A stretch of DNA of 64,000 nucleotides from Tetracentron sinense (GCA_015143295.1 CM026554.1:51830627-51894626), one strand, 5' to 3'; shown: positions 31,542 through 44,629, numbered from the stretch's first letter. Translations and numbers: made by a program. Notes: a model not told the origin generated them from the letters alone.

Positions 31542-31979
31542 GTATTTCATAATTATGTATAATATACTCTAACTAAGAAAAAATTTGAAAATAAATGAAA
31601 TGATAATCATATTCCCTATTTCAAATGCCCATTTCTTTCTTTTGGGCGAGGAGTGCTAGCCCAGGCACAAATTTTGTAATTTTTTCAAAGTCACATAGCA
31701 AGTGAGACATCGGTCATTGCTATCCATTCAATAGGTTAGAAAATATTTTTTCTTCAAAGAAGAAGTTATGACCTCAACCGGCTCTAAAGATAACATGTTA
31801 AACAGTGACACATGTTGCAACCACAATAAAAATTTAGAAAGTTGTGACTAGGGCTACTATTTCTCTTATTCATCTCCATGTTGAATAAATTAGGTCATTT
31901 AGCTCAACCCTAACCCCCTCTCTCTCCACCCATAAAAAAAATCTCCCTCCTTCAAGAGAAAACAGAAGGATACTAGAAT

Positions 31980-32266
31980 TAGGGGTGTCAATGGGCCGGG
32001 TTCGGCCTGGGTCGACTAGCCCTGATTAATAAACGGACCGGGCTGGCCAGCCCACTGATTAATCGTTCCTAGCCAGGCCAAGCTAGTCAATCTAAAAAAT
32101 CATGTGTAATTTTTTGCCTATAAAATAAATAGGCCTAATCAGGCTGAGTTAGTTGGGCTAAACCTGGTTAGAAGCCTACGAAAATGGGTCACGACTTTAG
32201 ATTCTATGCCCAACCTAGTTAATAATCAAGTCGGGCGAGCTCGCTGCCGGCCCATTGACACCCCTA
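31980..32266. mobile_element. hAT-type MITE
   Basis: A 287-bp element. It starts TAGGGGTGTCAATGGGCCGG and ends CCGGCCCATTGACACCCCTA, 20-base perfect inverted ends. The flanks ACTAGAAT (31972-31979) and ACTAGAAA (32267-32274) are an 8-bp duplication with one mismatch. These are classic hAT MITE features. Confidence 0.85.
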
Positions 32267-32479
32267 ACTAGAAAGTTCTTGCAAAACTTCTATTCTTTCT
32301 AAGAAGCAGAGTACTCCCATCCTCTCCCTATTGTACTCTCACTTTTATGGACCAAGAAGACAAAAGAATTTTGTATCATGCAGTTATGGCCCACCACAAA
32401 AGTTTTTTCTTCTTTCGCCGAAAAAGAGAGAGTGCAACAGGGAAGGGTGAGCCAGCAAAATCCGTCTAAGAAAAAGATG

Positions 32480-32632
32480 AGGAATGCTAGCCCTACTCTC
32501 AGTCAACCCCTCATCTGGGTCTCGAGCAATCACTTATCCATCATTTAAATGTTGCATAATGGATAAGTGAGTGGTGGAGGTTCAGAGTAGCAATTGACTA
32601 AGACTAGGGTTAGCACTCCTCATAAATTTATT
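32480..32632. repeat. Foldback MITE of the GAGGAATGCTAGC family
   Basis: GAGGAATGCTAGCCCTACTC is inverted against GACTAGGGTTAGCACTCCTC. A related element interrupted by a hAT MITE lies at 50430-50960, and a half copy lies near 49425. Confidence 0.6.
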
Positions 32633-33143
32633 GGTGATGATAATATGATAATGGCACATGATCCCAAGATAGTAGTAATTAATGACAAAACATATTATAT
32701 TTAGCTATAGAGTAGGCTAGTTGTAGGAGAGTAGTAAGCAAGTAATAAAGGTATTAATAGTAGAGAGTAGAGTAGCTAGTAAAGAGGAGTTGGTGCTGCT
32801 GAAATTGAAGAAGGCACAGTAGTTGTTGAGGTGTGAGTCTCTTTCAAAGAGTCAATGCAATATAGAAAAACCTGCAAAACATTGAAAAGCTCAACATTTC
32901 ATTCATTTATTGGGGGCATGCATTCATCGTTTTGATTCAAGTGAGGGCCAGATACCTCCTTTTTCTCTCTTTTTCACAAATTTATTTTTTCTCTTGCTTT
33001 TTACGTTTACTCAAAAAGTTCGTATCTCTGTTGAATCTGAAAGCACCAGTCTCTCGGTAATAGCTATAGTAGCTTCTCTAGTTCCTTGTTACTGCAAGCC
33101 TCTTTTTCTTCTTTGAACTTTCACCCACCGACACATCCTCCAA

Positions 33144-33284
33144 TGGCCCCCACTCCCACTAGTTTTTCCCTGGCAATGATAATAACTCTTGTCATCATAA
33201 CTTTAAGCTCATTTCAGATAGCCGAGTTTCGCACATTCAATGGTGGGTCCCATCCATTGTATGGGTCTCACACATTTCCTTAGG
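33144..33284 (+). CDS. Possible small secreted peptide, or first exon
   Basis: An ATG in a good context after a C-rich leader opens 46 codons. The N terminus, SFSLAMIITLVIITLSSFQ, is a convincing signal peptide core, followed by IAEFRTFNGGSHPLYGSHTF and a stop. A GT donor is possible within AATGGTGGGTCC near 33240, so this may be only the first exon of a longer peptide precursor. No family is recognised. The upstream 32,900-33,140 is pyrimidine-rich like a plant 5' leader. Confidence 0.3.
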
Positions 33285-33436
33285 TGGGTCCAACACATTG
33301 CATGTGTGCCACATTTTCTTATCTTTGCTTGTAAACACACACATCAGACCGCTAGCTATGGTGTCATAAGGGTAAACCCACATAATCACTCCAAATTAGC
33401 CCAACTTAAAAGAGGGTAGGCCAAAACAACCACTCA

Positions 33437-33627
33437 AAAATGGCCTAACTTAAAGGAGGGTTTGTGGTCCATTATATGCGAAGGCTTAGTACCCAATCGA
33501 GGTGGGACTATAAGTGGGAGAGTAACAATGTGGAAAATGGACTAACTTAATGGAGGGTTTGTGTCCCTTCTATGCGCAAGGCTTAGTACCCAACTGAGGT
33601 GGGACTATATGTGGGAGAGTAACACTT
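33437..33627 (+). repeat. Two-copy tandem repeat, 97-bp period
   Basis: The unit starts AAAATGGNCTAACTTAA and contains AAGGCTTAGTACCCAA and GAGGTGGGACTATA. The second copy begins at 33534. Downstream, 33630-34790 is AT-rich and without a supported gene. Confidence 0.85.
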
Positions 33628-34799
33628 TGGGTGGCCCTGTTGAGCCAAGTCACTGGTGTCTCCTTTTAATTTTTTTCTAAGATACTAGTTGGGTAACTAG
33701 TCCCGAAAGCATATCATCTTAAGGAAGCTCTCTACTATTTTTATTTTTTTTAAAGAAGTGGACTCACATTAATTAATAAAAATAAAATAATTATTTTTAT
33801 TTTTATACTTCTAAAATCTTAAGAGTCGTGTTAAACCTACTCTCATGCATTCCCTACTCTTGGCCAAAAGCGAACACTTATTCTTGCTTTAACATGCGTT
33901 GTTTTTTGACTGAGAGTAACGCTAACATGTCTTAAATTCTAATTAAGTAAGCATTAATCATAAGAATTAATTTCTGATCACCTAAACTTTCACAACTTCC
34001 CGATGTTTTGGATGCATGGCTCGTGTTTGGGGTGGGGTTTTTTAGGTTGAGGGTTGGATTTAGGTAAACCTTTTGAAGTAGTTTACAAATGTGTCTGGTG
34101 TGACTTGTGAGTTGATTGTTTTCTTTCCTGGCCCAAATCTGACCTACCTGTTGTAGACTCACTCCCTCTGTAATATTCACACTCTAGATCTACACTCATA
34201 TATAAAATGAGGGTTATATTAAAGACTGAAGCATGATTGTAGCCATGAAATCAGGGTTCAAGTCAAATAAGTATAATTTAGTATGCTTATGGATAAAGGG
34301 ACACCATCTAAACGGATATATCTTATAATATATCATGTACACGCACGTGTGCATGGGAGGGATATTCTCCTAAGAGTCAGGAGCTCAACATCCGGGGTAC
34401 AGACACAAGAAGCTAGTGGTGCACGTGTTAGCGAGTCAATGAAGGTAACTTAGCTTGCATGTAGTCCAACTAGCTAGGGATGGGACCCTGGTTAGGACAT
34501 ATCTCTCGATCCATGGAGTAGTGGGGTCAAATTATCCCCTGTAAGGTTCATGTGTGTGTTTGTCTCCGCATTTCTTACTTTTCTTGAGTATGAAGCTTTG
34601 TTGTTGTTAATGGCTCATGAATGCTGTCTCCGTTTATACTTTTAATATTTTTTTAAAAAAAAACTATATGGGTTTTACATCTATCTTATTTGATTGAATA
34701 TTTTAGTGAAATATGAAGGCATTTGAATCAAGCTGAGTAGATCTCACATGTACATATGCAGTGGCCACGAGGAAGAAGAATTGTAGTGCTGTAGATTAA

Positions 34800-34980
34800 T
34801 CTACAGCTTAATCGCATCCATAGGTCAATACGGTCCCTTTTAACCTTGGTTAACTGTGGTTACTAACCCTTAGGTTCAACAATCTAACCTTAAAATATTA
34901 ACTTAAGTTGAAAAAATTTAATGAGAGTTAAAAAGGACAATTAATTTAAAGGGCTCTGTTGGATCTTGGACAGGATCGGC
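34800..34980. repeat. Partial element of the TTAACC-arm family
   Basis: CCCTTTTAACCTTGGTTAAC, CCTTAGGTTCAACAATCTAACC and GAGAGTTAAAAAGGAC match the arm words of the foldback superfamily. One side is short. It lies about 200 bases from the left LTR of the copia element. Confidence 0.4.
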
Positions 34981-35193
34981 ACTCAAATTGGGTTCGATTA
35001 AAGAAGATGTAATGAACAATCTTCCTCAAGTCTGAATGAAATCATCTTTTAACCACCTAAAAACGATGTAGGACATACTACATGGAAATTAGTAAATCTG
35101 ATAAACCCGGCTAGCCTTTTTTATCTTTTGGGATATTTGGGCATAAAAAAAAAGGGGTTTGGGTATTTTTGTCATCTAAGGAATAAGAAAAAT

Positions 35194-35602
35194 TGTTATA
35201 CTTTATTAGATCTAGCCAATCAAAGATTCAAGAATCACATACCTGTGTCGGTCATTAAAAGTAAAAAGGAGAACCTTTAGTTGTCGATGGCGATGAAGCG
35301 CACTGTCTTCAGATTCCATGACTTCTTAGATCTCGATGGGGAAGATGCTTTTCCTTTTTGCAGGCTTTCTTAGGAGTTGGATCTGAGACCGATAGCCTAT
35401 AAGTATTATATATACTTATGGTTTAGGTCAATAAAGTCTAACCCATCAAGGAGACTATAGACCATCCTTATAACCCGATATACTTAATTAATGCATAAAC
35501 CACCACTATTTGGCTACAACTGAAACCTTAACTGGAGTAGACTTTATCCGGGTTTGGACTATGAACATTGCCAAGACCATAAACCTTATAGAAAATCTTA
35601 CA
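35194..35602 (-). repeat. Left (3') LTR of the copia element
   Basis: This is the downstream LTR in element orientation. It is 409 bases with TG...CA ends on the written strand. A purine tract abuts it on the internal side. The target duplication AAAAT lies just outside. Confidence 0.9.
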
Positions 35603-38600
35603 TTCTCTCACTTGGTCTGCAATGATCATCAAAAGAGAAAACATTTTACTTATGCGAAAAATTCTTTTAAAATGACTCTCCCGAATAAAGGACTTAATTT
35701 TGAAAACAACAGACCTGTGGCCACACTGAAAACATATTCCAGATAGTCAAACCAATATACTTAAATGTGGTGAACAAAACCAAGACAAATGAAAACACTA
35801 ATACCGGATCACGGAGGTCATCATATCAATACTATGACATGACATCATTCCATGGTCACTATACTAGTACCCTCATTTTCCATGGTTTCAAGCATTATAA
35901 CCTTATGATGTGCTGACCTCACACATCCCAAAATTCGATCCTCAAAATTTGTCTTGGTCACTTAATCTGCAAATTTAAAACACCATTTAACACAAAATGG
36001 AAATGCAGAGTGATGCATCACTATATTGTTCTGATTAGAACAAATTAATAAGCAAATCTCAATAACTGTAATAGAGAACCTTTTGTCTGTAACTAAAATG
36101 CTAACAACATACTCCCACTAACCAAATGAATCCAAGCTGGCTTTTAGTTTTATAGTTTCATTTTAGATAAGCTCTAAAATACCTTATGATTCAACTTTAT
36201 AGTTAATGGTTCAGACACCTTATGTTCTCTAACCTTCTCTCTCACAACAAGACACCTTACGCCCATGTGTTTGGACTAACTTTAAGTCTTATTGTTTTGA
36301 GATAAGTGAATTGATGCAGAATTATATCCAATGGCCCGGTAATAAAACTGAAGACCTAAAACCCTGAGATAAAACTCCGCAATCACATAACTTGTTCAAA
36401 AACCTTATAACAAGTCATGTATCCTTTTGCCTAGTCAACGATTCCATACTGAAAAGCATTATACTTTTCACTAGATAGCAATATCACAGGCAATAGGAAT
36501 AAAACCCAATGTCGACTACTTGATGTTCAGACGTCCAACACAATCTGAACCTGAATACCCGATAACCTGATGGGTATCAGTACCATTATATATGTGAGCT
36601 AATATTCTTTAATCTTCTGTAATTACTCTATAAGTATTTTAATGGTCTAACACTCAAATATATCACAACTAAAATGAGAACTTTATTTAACTGCATAAGA
36701 TATATTGGAACGAGTGAAGACATGTTTATATATAAGACTCTTCAATCGAAGTGCAATAAGCAATAATGTAACTTTATAGCACAAATTTTAGCATAAGTCT
36801 TAGGGTACTCTAGTAAGTCAACCTGTAATTTACAATGCAGATTTCTCTTTAGGAGCTTAATATGAAATATCAATCATCATTAGAACTTTTTCAATAAACT
36901 TTTCTGTGACAGTTCCAAGAGATCATGAGACCAACGAATAGAGATTTATAATGGTGAACCTAAATGACATCTCTCTAAATCTTTAATGTCACAATTTTAT
37001 GATATATCATTACAATATACTTTCTCCCACTGACCTTAATGTTGATGTACTCAACTATAATGTTCACCCTAAAATCGAAAGAAGTATTCATTTGATTGTC
37101 TGCTCAAAACCTTATACAAACTTCCTAAGCTTACAAACTTAATACTCATCATATTTTTTCTAAGAATCTTTTATCATTTTATATACATCTCCTTATGAAG
37201 AACGTTGAGTAGGAACATTCTTCTAATGTTTATTAAATATAACTCTATTAAGTTTAAAATATTACTTTTCTTCATGGATTTCATGTTATAATCAACATAA
37301 TACTTCTCATATCCTGATGAAAAGTAATATATCATCCTTATTCTCAAATCAAGTATTAACTTTGAGATAATGTACAAGATCATCAGATTTGTATCTCCCC
37401 TCTTTAAGACATCTTCAAACATGTCTTAACTTCAAGCGAAATAAAATAGACCTAATAGGAGTTAATAGCACCTCAAACCTCCATATGATGACCATCAACT
37501 CTATCAAAGTAAGAGACTTTAGTTGTGACACAACATCACTTCTTTAAGCCAATTGATAGATTAAAATATGGTTATCCTTAACCTTATTAGGTAGAGACCT
37601 TGTACTCCCACTGTTGTCACAATTTTTAATATTTTACATTTTAATCTCAAATATGTGGGTGCTTCGAGAGAGACTAGATGATATATATCTTCTTTAATTT
37701 CTTTGAATATCTGATAAAGAAGTAATTCAGTTTCGTGAAATTTTCCTCGTTTTCAACACTTAATGATGTCTTGAATATTGCTTTATGAGGAACTTAATTT
37801 GAAATATATAATATAGCCTTTAGAGCATTTCCCTATAGGAATTCTAACATAAATGAATAATTGTTCATTACTTTTGGGAACATGGTCTTCCCTTTTAATT
37901 GTTCATTATGTTCTTAAATGATTAAATATCATTTTAAGTATCTCATAATCTTGAAGATACTAAGTAAACAACCTTTAATCTTTACTTTATATCGTAGTTC
38001 ACAACTTAGATCTTTTTAGTGAGAAAATCATAAGTTTTATCTTTATGGATCATAAACAAAATCTAGACTTTTGATATCTATATATACAGATTAATGAAAC
38101 ATCTTTATTCATCATGAAAGAGATAAAATTAATTACAAATATCCATATAGGTCATCGTATTAATATTTGTAGGGATAAATTTCTTTGAAACCTTTAAATT
38201 TTTTTTACTTAATGCTATCAAGCAAATCTTCAGATTGAAATTTTTACATTTCAAAATTAACTTTATCGTATCACTTTAAATACATTCTTTAAAATATGAT
38301 ATTTTAATGTCAATGTATTTTCATTTTACAAACCATGAATTATAATAATATGACGCATTAACAAATTGATAAAGAAATGATCCCCTTACCAGATTTAAAT
38401 CTAATAAACAATGTGAGTATTAACATTTAATCTATATTTCTTTATCAATGATTTCTCTCAATCTTTTTTTTATTTTCAATTCTGATGAATCTCTCTAAGA
38501 TATTACGAATGTGAATTGGTAACGTTAACCATTCATTACCTTATGAGCTTTCTAGACTTTAATACTGTAATTTATTCTCATCCTGAACTTATATGGATGT

Positions 38601-41425
38601 ACATATATTTATACTTTATCCATTTTTCCTTTATGCACTTTAGGTTAGTTACAGATTGGTTAAAGTACACATGGAGATATTCAAACCCGAACTACAATAG
38701 AGACTTAATGTTAACTTTTCATCCTAACGGCATCCATATTTGAAACTAGATTAACTCTATGTAGGTTTGTTTCCATGAACTCCAATGAGTCCATCATTTC
38801 AGACATGAGTCAATTTACTCAGATAGACACTTATGATTCTCAAAGAAAATAATCATTCAACTTGCCACCTTATATGGTATTAGGGATTGTACTCTAAAGA
38901 ATCTTTGAGATTAACCATTCACAATCTTCAAGCTCATACTATTGACGTTTCTCATTCCTTATGTTTATGTTTAACCTTTAACTTATCTTTAATTATACAT
39001 TTGTTACTTTCATCCTTAAATTGACTAAGTCTTAGTCCATACTACCTAAGGTCAGCATAACTTGACACATTCAATGCCCATAGAGTAACAATTATCTGTA
39101 AGAAAAGACTAAAAGGCTCACATAAAATTTGCATTTTATTATCCTTATGCATGAACTATTATCTTTATTTCATGCTTTTATTGATACAAAAACACATCTG
39201 ACTGATGGGGTATCAATCAGATAACGCAGAGTGACTGTAATTATAAATACATCCTCTGGTAAGATAGTCATTTGCATCATCACACTCCCTCATTTGGGCC
39301 GAGAATGCAACATGCTATTAGCTCATCTCCTTTGGTGAATTAACTTCACCATAAGACAAGTTGATCATGAACACTACAAGTTTTGAAAACTTTAAACCTT
39401 TGGGCCTAAACTCCTCTAGTCTGCAATGTCACACCAACCTTCCTGCTCCATTTGAATTGTACAAGATGATGACCCACCTTTGGGCTTGATCACCACCCTA
39501 TAACAATCAAATGCAAAACCTTATGACACTCCCTTTTCAATATATAACAAATAATCATACAACCATGCACATTTGAACGTCATCCAAATTTTCCTGATCG
39601 ATGCCACTTTGGTGACTAACACAACCATTTCAATCTGGTTGGTTCCAAATAGGGAATTGCCTAAAATTTCATACCCCAAGGAATTAGTGATTGTTTAAAT
39701 AAACATGCATCAATGAACATTATAACATATTACAAAATCCTTATGGGCATCATCCAAAATTTTATATGCATTTTAGGCCCACTAATCTCGCCCTCCATAT
39801 GATATTAAATTAAAAGAACATAATTTAAAACATGCATTGGAAAACACAACGATAATGCAAATCATGAATTTTAAAAACAAAATTTATTTTTATACAAGTA
39901 ATCATCATACATTTAAGGCCTTGAACTTCAATTAATTTGTTGAACAAAATATATCATGCACATTATAATAAATAGTCATGCCCATATATGTTGAACCATA
40001 AATAAACATGTCTTAGCCCCAAAATTTGTTTAAGAAAATACTTTATATCCGAAAGATTACATCAAAGTGTGCAATCAATAGGTGTCTGAAGTCTGTAAGA
40101 GTTAACAACTATATTGGGTGTCATTCTGAATGCACAAAAAAACTTAATCCTATGCTCGCCCCTGCACCCAATAAAATAGAGATACCTTAGGCCTCTTTAG
40201 AGTCATTTAGTAACTACTTTATACCTGGAAAACCTTGAAAGGGTAAGTAATTGACCAAATATATTTGATAAGTGGCACAAGGGTTGTTTGTAGTCTAGAA
40301 GGCTATCTATAGTGCCCAAAAACTAGAATAAATACCATAATTATGCCAAACAAACCTCATATATATACTAGATATACTTTAATGGTGATCTAAGAGCTAC
40401 TTTAGGTTTGAAAAGCTTTCCGGAGTTCCGAAATTGCAAATTAGGCATCAAAGATAGGTCAAAAAATTGAAAAATAGCCTTATTTGAGCATTTAATGCCA
40501 TAAAAGTTCTCTACAGAGGAAACATTAACAAAAATAGACCCCATAATAAGGTTCTACAGGCAAAATTAGGTCAGGGGGCATAGGACACGCGCAAATAGCG
40601 TGTTGGACACCCCAACACGTGCAGGGATATGAGAATGATTATTGGAGTGCGCGTCATGCGCGGATGTATGCGATTCACACGCAGAAACAGCGCTTCACGC
40701 GCGGTCTGCTAGTTACGTGCGCACGGTTCGACGGGATCACGCGGTTCGGTCCAGGGCGTAGCTCAGTCCGGTCTTTCAAGCTCGGTCCGAGCGATCCGGT
40801 CCGGTCCAGAGAACTAGTCGGGTCTTATTCTGGTCGGGTTATGACCCATATGGTTCAGGTTGGTGGGTCGGGTTTCACCCATCCGGGTCGGTTCTGACCC
40901 ACGAGGCCTGGTCCATAAGGTTCAGGTCACAGGGTCGGGTTGACCCTCGTGACCCTGTCTTCTTCACCCGAACAGTTTTTTTTTTGTTCAAACCCTAACG
41001 CCGTCTACTGTATCCACTTCTTTTGGGGACCCTACCGGCCACCAATCCGGCTGCCGCCGATGCCAAATTGACGGCATGACTCCAGCGACCAAAACCATGC
41101 CGCCTGCAGCCTACTCCGGCAATGGACGGCGGCGGAATCGCCATCCAAAAGAAATCGGCCAAAAACCTTTTTTTTTTTTTTTTAAATCAATGGTTTCTCT
41201 TGCTGCCCTCTTTCTCGCAAAAAAAAAGGAGAGGGGAAAACCCCTCTACCGACCATACCATCTTTTCATTAGTGAAAAGGGTCCGGATCTACCCTCCTGA
41301 ACATTAACATTAGGCAAAAATCATGGCTGTTCAAGCCACTGCTGTTTGGGGTAAAACTTAAAACCCAAATTTTAAGGACCCAAATCCAAAATATGGCGGT
41401 TCATGGAGAATCATCAGAGGATAGT

Positions 41426-43795
41426 TGTAGAGACCCGAATCTTTTTCATGTTTTTATTTCATTGTGTTAAGGGTATTTTAGTCCTTGTGATGTTTGATGT
41501 TTATTGTTTTTTTTATATCTAAATATTGTGGTGTAAACTAGGCTTAATCAACTTGTAACGGATGGATGTCATGGCACATCCTAAACTTTAAGAAGCTCTA
41601 GTTTTAGCACCATTTACTGGAATTGTGTGATTCGTGAACCATTAGAAAGGTGTTGGAATCCTCTTCGAGATTCATGTTTAGTGTTTTTCCTCATTTTGAG
41701 TTTAAGGCAAGTCAATAGTGAGTTTTGTCTAATGGAATTGCAGATCAGTCAACTTTGGGGATATTTTAGTCTATAAATTAAGTGGAAATTGGAAATTCTA
41801 AAACGCCAGAAATGTTCATTTTCGAGAGACGAATCCAACGCAAGTTGAATCGTCAAAATCCGATGAACGAGTAAAAAGTTATGGCCAAAACAGTAAAGGG
41901 AGTCAAAACCTGCAGGAACCGATCGCTCGGTCAGAACCAGCGATCGATCGGTCCAAAACCGATCGATCGGTATCTATCGACTGGTCCAAAATTTTGTATG
42001 GGGAAATTTTCCAGAGAGTGTATTTTTGACCGATCGCCCGGTCATAAACACCGATCGATCGGTAGGCAACCGATCGCTCGGTCATTACCACCGATCGCTC
42101 GGTCCTTCGTGTTTTTGCTGATTTTTAGTATGGGCTTTTTGGTCTTTTCGTTCTCAGACCTTGGGGCTATAAATAGGGGGTCCTACTCGAAATATTAAAA
42201 TACTCCACCTAGTTCTAACCTAATTTGGCAAAAAGGGGGAGAAACCCTAGGGTTTTGAGAGAGGGTTTTCTTGGAGAAGGAGGAGATTGATAGGAGATTG
42301 CAAGAAAAGTTTGGGAAGCTTCTCCAAATCGTCTCGGGAGCGTTTTGAATCCAAGGGAAGGATTCCTAAGGTCGATATACTATCCTAATCAACTCTATTT
42401 TAAGGTTTTGTGAATGTTGATGTGCTAAGAATTGTAGAAATAGATAGTTGATGCATTTTCCCTAATTTTCTATGAAATAAGCTAATTATGGATGGGAATG
42501 TGAATGGATATGTGGATTGGAAATGTGGGTAGAATGTATGGAGGATGGAAAATGTATGGAGGATGGGATTAATTTGTGGATGTGGATGAATATATGGATT
42601 GTATGGATGGAATTATGATTTGATGAATGCATGAAAAGGTAGAGAAACAATGGGTTCCTATTATGTGTACACAAGGTGTTTGTGAAAATGCTTGAAAGGA
42701 TAAATGCTATTATAATCTTATGAAATGGTGGTAAATTGATTATGAATGATGTTAAGAATTATGATAAGAAATATATATGTGATTGTTTGTTAAGTATATT
42801 TGATTACTTGCATGGGAATTGATAGTCGGGAAGGTAAGAACTTAGAGGAACATCTCTCAAACCGGGAATTCTCTAATTATTTGGTATGGGACATATAGTG
42901 GAGTTTCCATGGTGGGAGATCGGAACCTAAGCAATTACCAACTCGAATATTAATTTCGACACTTAAGCACATATGCACGTGTATGTTAAGATAAGAGTCT
43001 CACAAGTCACACATATGGACTACAAGCATGAACATGGCATACGTATGACATTCTGAATAAGCATAAGCATGGCATAGTCCGTATCCGCCAAGAACGGCAT
43101 GTCTCATCCTGGTATGATCTGAATAAGTGCATAAGCATAAGTGTAAGCATCTCACAAGCACGTGGTCTCATAAGCATAAGCAACTCATAAGTGTATTGTC
43201 TTCCAAGTCTAAGATTCTCACAAGTACACAAGTCAAGGTGATGATATGATGAATATGCGCACACGTTCTTCCGCACTCTGATTATGTTATTATGCTATTG
43301 GATATGTTTCTGACTAAGTGCAGGTATATTATTATTGTTGATTGGATTTTATATACACTGAGTACCTTTGTACTCAGCCGGACTTTTGTCTTGGCAGGTA
43401 TAGAGCAGGAGTACACGGTGGAGCCGTGGGTTGAGGAAACATACATTGAGGAAGGAGGTGAAGGTGAGCCTTCTGAGGAGGGAGCCGGAGACTTGGGCGG
43501 CTACACCTCTTAGTTTACATTTCTTTTCATTGACAGAGTTTTGTAATTGACTTTTAGAGGATGTTGCTCAGTAGACTTCTTATTAGTTGTGTATCAGACT
43601 TGTTGGTTCATTGTGAGTTGTATATATAGACCTTAGACTTGTGCAGGTTGGATTGGGTCTATATATCGGAATTTTATTACTCTCATTTTTGGAGACTCGT
43701 GTAGTAGCCTTGTATGCATGGTTTTAAGCAGGTTAAGTGAATGTGGCGATTCCAAAGTCCTATTTTAGCCTTAGTAGGATTTTGGGGTCGTTACA
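41426..43795 (+). mobile_element. 2.37-kb solo LTR nested in the copia element
   Basis: It begins TGTAGAGACCCGAATC and ends GGGGTCGTTACA, with ATAGT at 41421-41425 and 43796-43800 as a perfect 5-bp duplication. No internal region or second LTR is present, so it is a solo LTR from recombination of a longer element, by length probably Ty3/gypsy. A TATAAATAGGGG box lies at about 42168, with a pyrimidine/purine leader (GAAACCCTAGGGTTTT) after it. Six or seven palindromic ACCGATCGATCGGT-like units lie upstream of that box at about 41918-42105. A perfect hairpin and an acidic frame lie near its end. Confidence 0.88.
41918..42105 (+). promoter_or_regulatory. Cluster of ACCGATCGNTCGGT palindromes in the solo LTR
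   Basis: Units include ACCGATCGCTCGGT, GCGATCGATCGGT, ACCGATCGATCGGT (twice), ACCGATCGCCCGGT and again ACCGATCGCTCGGT (twice). They are about 15-60 bases apart and end about 65 bases before the TATAAATAGG box. The placement upstream of a TATA box suggests binding sites in the retrotransposon promoter. This is inference. Confidence 0.6.
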
Positions 43796-43944
43796 ATAGT
43801 GATGTCTTGAGCAATCGGATCAACCAATAGGTTACAACAATGGATTTCATAGGAAACACCAGTAAAACTTTATGCACAATATTAATGGCAGAAAATTAAT
43901 CCAAAATCTTGAATATGATTGAGCAACCTGGCTTTGATACCACA

Positions 43945-44354
43945 TGTTATACTTTATTAAATCTAGCCAATCAAAATTCAAGAATCACATACCTGTGTCG
44001 GTCATTAAAAGTAAAGAGGAGAACCTTTAGTTGTCGATGACGATGAAGCGAACGGTTTTCAGATTCCATGACTCCTTAGCTCTCAATGGGGAAGATGCTT
44101 TTCCTTTTTGCAGGCTTTCTTAGGAGTTGGATCTGAGACCGATAGCCTATAAGTATTATATATACTTATGGTTTAGGTCAATAAAGTCTCTAACCTATCA
44201 AGGAGACTATAGACCATCCTTATAGCCCGATATACTTAATTAATCTATAAACCACCACTGTTTGGCTACAACTGAAACCTTAACTGGAGTAGACTTTATC
44301 CAGGTTTGGACTATGAACATTGCCAAGACCATAAACCTTATAGAAAATCTTACA
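43945..44354 (-). repeat. Right (5') LTR of the copia element
   Basis: 410 bases, highly similar to 35194-35602. On the minus strand it is followed directly by the Met-tRNA primer-binding site TGGTATCAAAGC at about 43931-43943, which sets the element's orientation. Confidence 0.9.
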
Positions 44355-44629
44355 AAAATAACCTTATTTTTTAGCCCACCCTTCGGATAGACCGGGTAAA
44401 CCAGGGGGCATGCAAGACCCCACAACCCAACCGATAAGCTCAAGGCCCATGAGAACCATGGAACCTTGTGTGGGTGGCCCTAAGGGATGGAACCGGAAAG
44501 CCCACGGTCCATTAGACTAGGGGCATAGCTTATTTTGAAGGACACATGGAAAGGGATGAAACTAAAGAGATGATAATATGCATGTGTGTTCCATTGGATG
44601 GTTACACGATTACCTCATTAGTTTGCCAC

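Larger units (their letters stand above)
35194..44354 (-). mobile_element. Decayed Ty1/copia LTR retrotransposon with a nested solo LTR
   Basis: Two LTRs of 409 and 410 bases (35194-35602 and 43945-44354), differing at about 15-20 positions, start TGTTATACTTTATTA and end ATCTTACA as written on the plus strand. Both outer edges carry AAAAT (35189-35193 and 44355-44359). The element runs on the minus strand. Beside the right LTR the minus strand reads TGTGGTATCAAAGCC, a primer-binding site for initiator Met-tRNA; beside the left LTR is the purine tract GTGAGAGAA. Near 36430-36560 the minus-strand reading resembles a copia RNase H (YSGSD..G), and near 36250 it resembles the SKH..IRCLVVRE region, but both are broken by stops. 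No intact gag or pol remains. Subtracting the nested insertion leaves about 6.8 kb. Confidence 0.9.

Noticed and set aside
31362-33627. Possible CRISPR-like or satellite arrays
   Set aside because: Only two-copy tandem repeats without spacers; the DNA is a plant nuclear genome.
35510-35746. 78-codon frame
   Set aside because: It starts inside the copia LTR and runs into the decayed internal region.
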